This document shows positions 61,185-64,000 of a stretch of DNA of 64,000 nt, piece after piece. The notes under the pieces are model-generated. The model ran no database searches and was not told the origin of the DNA. It saw only the letters and a program-made list of their open reading frames with translations. A program made the translations under genes and the position numbers. The DNA comes from Oxalicibacterium faecigallinarum (GTDB lineage: Bacteria; Pseudomonadota; Gammaproteobacteria; Burkholderiales; Burkholderiaceae_D), in the NCBI RefSeq assembly GCF_014635705.1, contig NZ_BMDI01000001.1, positions 760,008 to 824,007 on the forward strand, read 5' to 3'. The stretch's first letter is position 1, and each line of letters starts with the position of its first letter.

Positions 61185-64000
61185 CTAGTACCGTGAATAA
61201 GGTGTCACCGTTGTCGGCCACAAGGAAATATCGCCTAGCTGCGATTTGAAGTGATAGCGCAAATACACCAGCAGCGAGTTTGGTGTGTAGTACGCAGAGC
61301 GATCAATATCGACCCGACCGCCCAGTGTCCAATGCGGGGTCAGACGATATTCGGTAACTGCCCGAAACGAGTAACCCAAGCCGCCGCCGTTGCCCCCCGG
61401 ATGATAGGCGTTGTCGTAATACGCAGGAAACAACGCCAGGTTTTCTGCAGCGGACTGCAATGCAGGATCGTTGGGAAACAGCGGTGCGTCGTCTTCCCTG
61501 GTGTGCGAGTACGCCACGCTGGCACGTACCATGTAGGACAGTTTTTCTTCACGTCCGTTGATCTGCAATGGCAGCGACAGCGAGGTACTGCTTTGCGGGC
61601 TGTAGTAACCACCATGACCAAAGGTGTAGAACGACTGATTGTTGTCGTAACGCAGATAAGAGAGGGTAAGTCCCGTATTGATGATCAGATCCTTGCTGCG
61701 ATACACATCGCGGTCCACACCGGTGCGCACGCTCAGACGATCGTTGTCCTTGGTGTTTTCTCCCCGCAGCAAGCCATAGGATGCGCTGGCAAACAGGTAG
61801 TTGTCGTCGATCTTCGTCGACATGCTTGCGGTGATGGCATTGTCTGTCACGCCGCCCCATTTTCTGCCGCTCACCGGATCGACTGCACCGGCGTAGGACA
61901 GCAGGCTTGATACCTGAGGCCGTCGCGAAAAACCTACCGAATAATCGATGCCATCCATCGACCATTTCCTTTGCACGCCGCCGACCACATTGGAAACAGG
62001 GAACCCCATGCCAATGACACCAATATCGTAACGCCACTCATCACCCTGATAACCGACACCAACGTTGGTTCCGGAAGCACGCTGAGAAACTGGCGCCGCC
62101 AGATTGGCCTGCGTCAGATCGACCGTACCGAATAGCGAGGCATCGTAAAAATCGGACGGCAGACTACCGGCGTCAAGATTGACTTTGTCGGCGTGCAGGA
62201 AGGCATGTCCGTCGTAGCCGACCGGTATCCATGCGACCAATGGAATCTCGCGGCCACGGAAGGTCGATGTGCCATCCGACGAGGACTTGGACAGCAGATC
62301 GAAACCCATCTCAATGCGAGGCTGGCGGCGCTCTTCTATTTCAAGAATTTCTCGGCGCGCGCGATCACGTGCCGTGTTTCCGCTGGATACCAGCATCGGC
62401 AAATCGCTGGTCGTGCCGGATTCGCCAAGACTGCTGGCCATCCGCAGCCATGGTCGTTCCTGTCCGCTCACGACGCTTTCCGGCGGACGTGTGGTGTCTG
62501 CGGGCAGTAAATCCAGCAAGACATCCGGGCGTGTCTGCGTTTGCACTTGCGGCTGCCCTGGTGCAATCGTCAGGGCTTCGCTCATTTTCAGGTACTGGAC
62601 AGCCTGAGCATAATCCCGTTCGCCGCGCGCGGCGCGTCCCTGCAGAAACAGGATCTCCGCATTGTTTTCATGCCGTTGCGATAAATCAGCAAGCAGACGT
62701 CGGGCAGATGCATAGTCGTCAATGCGGATCAACAGACGGGCCACATCCAGTCTGCCTTGCAAGTCGTCGGCGCGCGTCATGCCCATCAGCTCCACAGCTT
62801 CTTCACGTGCCTGCCGTCGTTCGCGGGCATCGTAATAGGCGATTGCCAGATCATTCCGCACGCTCACGTCATCTGGGTGACGCGCCTTCAATTCCTTCAG
62901 TATCGGAATCGCCTTTTCCGGCTGACGTACGATCAACCACTGCCGCGCAACCGTACGCTGCGAACTCTCGTTTTGCTCGCCCTCGGCACGTTGCGCGACA
63001 CGATAACGCGCATCGCCCATCATGCCGGCATCCACCATACGGACCAGATCCCGATCCAGCATGGCATTGCGAATCTCGCGCAAGCGCGCTGCACTGGAGG
63101 ATGCGGCATCACCTGTACTCTGTTGGGCAATCACTTCTTCAAGCTGTGGCAGGAAAGCAGTCAGTTCCGCATCCTTGCCAGCACGATCCAGCAGTGAGGC
63201 GTAGTACAACTGATCATCGGCCGGGCTCGACGGCCGCAAACGTGACTTCATCAAGGCCAGTCCGCGATCTGGCTGATCGAAAGAGAACCAGGCTTCAGCC
63301 ACTTGCTCGGTTGCGCCCATGCCAGGCTGCGCAGCAGCAATCCGTTCGGCATCGGCCATGATGCGGCGTACTTCCTCCACATCGCCCTGTGCCATCGCCG
63401 CGCGTGCCTGCGCAACGGCAAGATTCATGACGGCCCGTACTTCCGTATCCTTCATGCCTTGCGTGCGTTCCTTCTCGGGGATCACGGCCAGTTCCTGCAA
63501 GGCGCGCTGATTGTCTCCCTGACTGATGAGATTGAGCGCATTTGCATAACGCATATCTGCCGCTCTGGGTGCCAGAGCAACGCCGTCGTCCATGACCTTG
63601 CGTGCCAATTCGGGCAGACTCAGGTTGTCATACAGGCGCGCCAGTGCAAAACGATTCCAGGCATTGTCCGGCTGCAGGACAATCGCATTTTCCAGTGCCT
63701 GAATCGCGTGACTTGGACGCCCGGCGGCGATGTAATTGTCGGCCTCTTCCCTAAGCAAATCGGCGCGCACATCGGCATATCTGCCTTCTTGCTTGGGATA
63801 ACGTCTGGCAAATGCATCCAGCATGGCATTGGCTTCATCACGTCTGTCGCTGCGTGCCAGCAAGCTGACCAGTCCGCGCAAGGCGCGACTGTTATCCGGT
63901 TCACGCTGCAACGCAGTGCGGAACAGTTTTTCCGCATCTCTGGCATCACCCGCTTCAAGCCGAATGTTTGCCAGCAGGGTCAGCGCATCCGCATCATTGG
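61185..64000 (-). CDS. bcsC: Cellulose synthase outer-membrane subunit BcsC (partial, start beyond right edge)
   Basis: At least 938 codons are open up to the right edge with no stop, and no start is needed inside the window: the apparent start near 63911 is a TTG within TPR sequence (TLLANIRLEAGDARDAEKLF continues upstream). TPR-like helices fill about the first 500 residues seen, and the last ~350 residues form a beta-barrel (e.g. VGYQGDEWRYDIGVIGMGFP; LLVYLRYHFKS) ending in SRY. It would guide cellulose across the periplasm and outer membrane. bcsB and bcsZ may lie further right. Confidence 0.94.
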   Translation of the reverse strand, partial: NDADALTLLANIRLEAGDARDAEKLFRTALQREPDNSRALRGLVSLLARSDRRDEANAMLDAFARRYPKQEGRYADVRADLLREEADNYIAAGRPSHAIQALENAIVLQPDNAWNRFALARLYDNLSLPELARKVMDDGVALAPRAADMRYANALNLISQGDNQRALQELAVIPEKERTQGMKDTEVRAVMNLAVAQARAAMAQGDVEEVRRIMADAERIAAAQPGMGATEQVAEAWFSFDQPDRGLALMKSRLRPSSPADDQLYYASLLDRAGKDAELTAFLPQLEEVIAQQSTGDAASSSAARLREIRNAMLDRDLVRMVDAGMMGDARYRVAQRAEGEQNESSQRTVARQWLIVRQPEKAIPILKELKARHPDDVSVRNDLAIAYYDARERRQAREEAVELMGMTRADDLQGRLDVARLLIRIDDYASARRLLADLSQRHENNAEILFLQGRAARGERDYAQAVQYLKMSEALTIAPGQPQVQTQTRPDVLLDLLPADTTRPPESVVSGQERPWLRMASSLGESGTTSDLPMLVSSGNTARDRARREILEIEERRQPRIEMGFDLLSKSSSDGTSTFRGREIPLVAWIPVGYDGHAFLHADKVNLDAGSLPSDFYDASLFGTVDLTQANLAAPVSQRASGTNVGVGYQGDEWRYDIGVIGMGFPVSNVVGGVQRKWSMDGIDYSVGFSRRPQVSSLLSYAGAVDPVSGRKWGGVTDNAITASMSTKIDDNYLFASASYGLLRGENTKDNDRLSVRTGVDRDVYRSKDLIINTGLTLSYLRYDNNQSFYTFGHGGYYSPQSSTSLSLPLQINGREEKLSYMVRASVAYSHTREDDAPLFPNDPALQSAAENLALFPAYYDNAYHPGGNGGGLGYSFRAVTEYRLTPHWTLGGRVDIDRSAYYTPNSLLVYLRYHFKSQLGDISLWPTTVTPYSRY

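Noticed and set aside
1-64000. CRISPR arrays, tRNA or rRNA genes, insertion sequences
   Set aside because: No regularly spaced repeats, cloverleaf-type sequences or transposase-like proteins were seen on reading both strands.

Overview
The window is a chromosomal segment of a Gram-negative bacterium, most likely a betaproteobacterium of the Burkholderiales. The family Oxalobacteraceae is my best guess, as an inference from protein flavour (CzcI, fused caa3-type oxidase, DUF3325/DUF3649/PepSY cluster, bacterial FAN1) and a GC content in the mid fifties judged by eye. I see no rRNA, tRNA, insertion sequence, integrase or CRISPR array. Genes are packed in short operons, many with 4-base ATGA overlaps, and almost all look intact.

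Layout. 1-2837 (+): the end of a urea ABC transporter operon (urtB tail, urtC, urtD, urtE). 2864-8330: two divergent cytochrome clusters. Leftward is a c-type cytochrome, a cytochrome-c-fused oxidase subunit II, a fused subunit I/III and a small membrane protein; rightward are two further c-type cytochromes. 8390-9948 (-): an unusual pair, a GNAT-like protein and a beta-helix-type repeat protein. 10541-11884 (+): glutamate dehydrogenase. 12025-13186 (-): a TetR regulator and a membrane protein, each preceded by a palindromic site. 13278-17246 (-): a TonB-dependent receptor, a sorbosone-dehydrogenase-like lipoprotein and a DUF2231 protein. 17403-17756: an orphan S24 peptidase domain. 17787-23771: a GntR/UTRA regulator divergent from an SsuBAC-like ABC transporter and a PHP/DUF3604-like hydrolase. 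24071-28074 (+): a bacterial FAN1 nuclease and an XPD/DinG-type helicase with an N-terminal nuclease-like domain, behind an excellent LexA box. 28141-30477 (-): a lone receiver protein and a NarL-type two-component system. 30607-35844 (-): two gamma-glutamyltransferases around a DUF1097 membrane protein and an amidohydrolase. 36126-39146 (-): an iron-linked membrane cluster behind a Fur-like box. 39394-48466: a Cd/Zn/Co resistance island, cadA-czcICBA with divergent cadR. 48594-50582: a lone receiver, an OsmC protein, peptide deformylase and a small unknown. 50768-56763: a diguanylate cyclase, PBP1A, an FNR-type regulator and a DUF1275 protein. 56918-64000: cellulose genes bcsA-bcsG with convergent bcsC, which runs off the right edge.

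How the genes work together. The clearest functional modules are: urea uptake feeding nitrogen metabolism (glutamate dehydrogenase lies further on); aerobic respiration through a caa3-type oxidase; metal efflux governed by a MerR-type promoter with a 19-bp spacer; an SOS-controlled nuclease/helicase repair operon; and cellulose synthesis with a PilZ domain on BcsA that can read the c-di-GMP made by enzymes such as the nearby diguanylate cyclase. The least understood modules are the GNAT/beta-helix pair, the GntR-ABC-PHP operon and the double gamma-glutamyltransferase operon.
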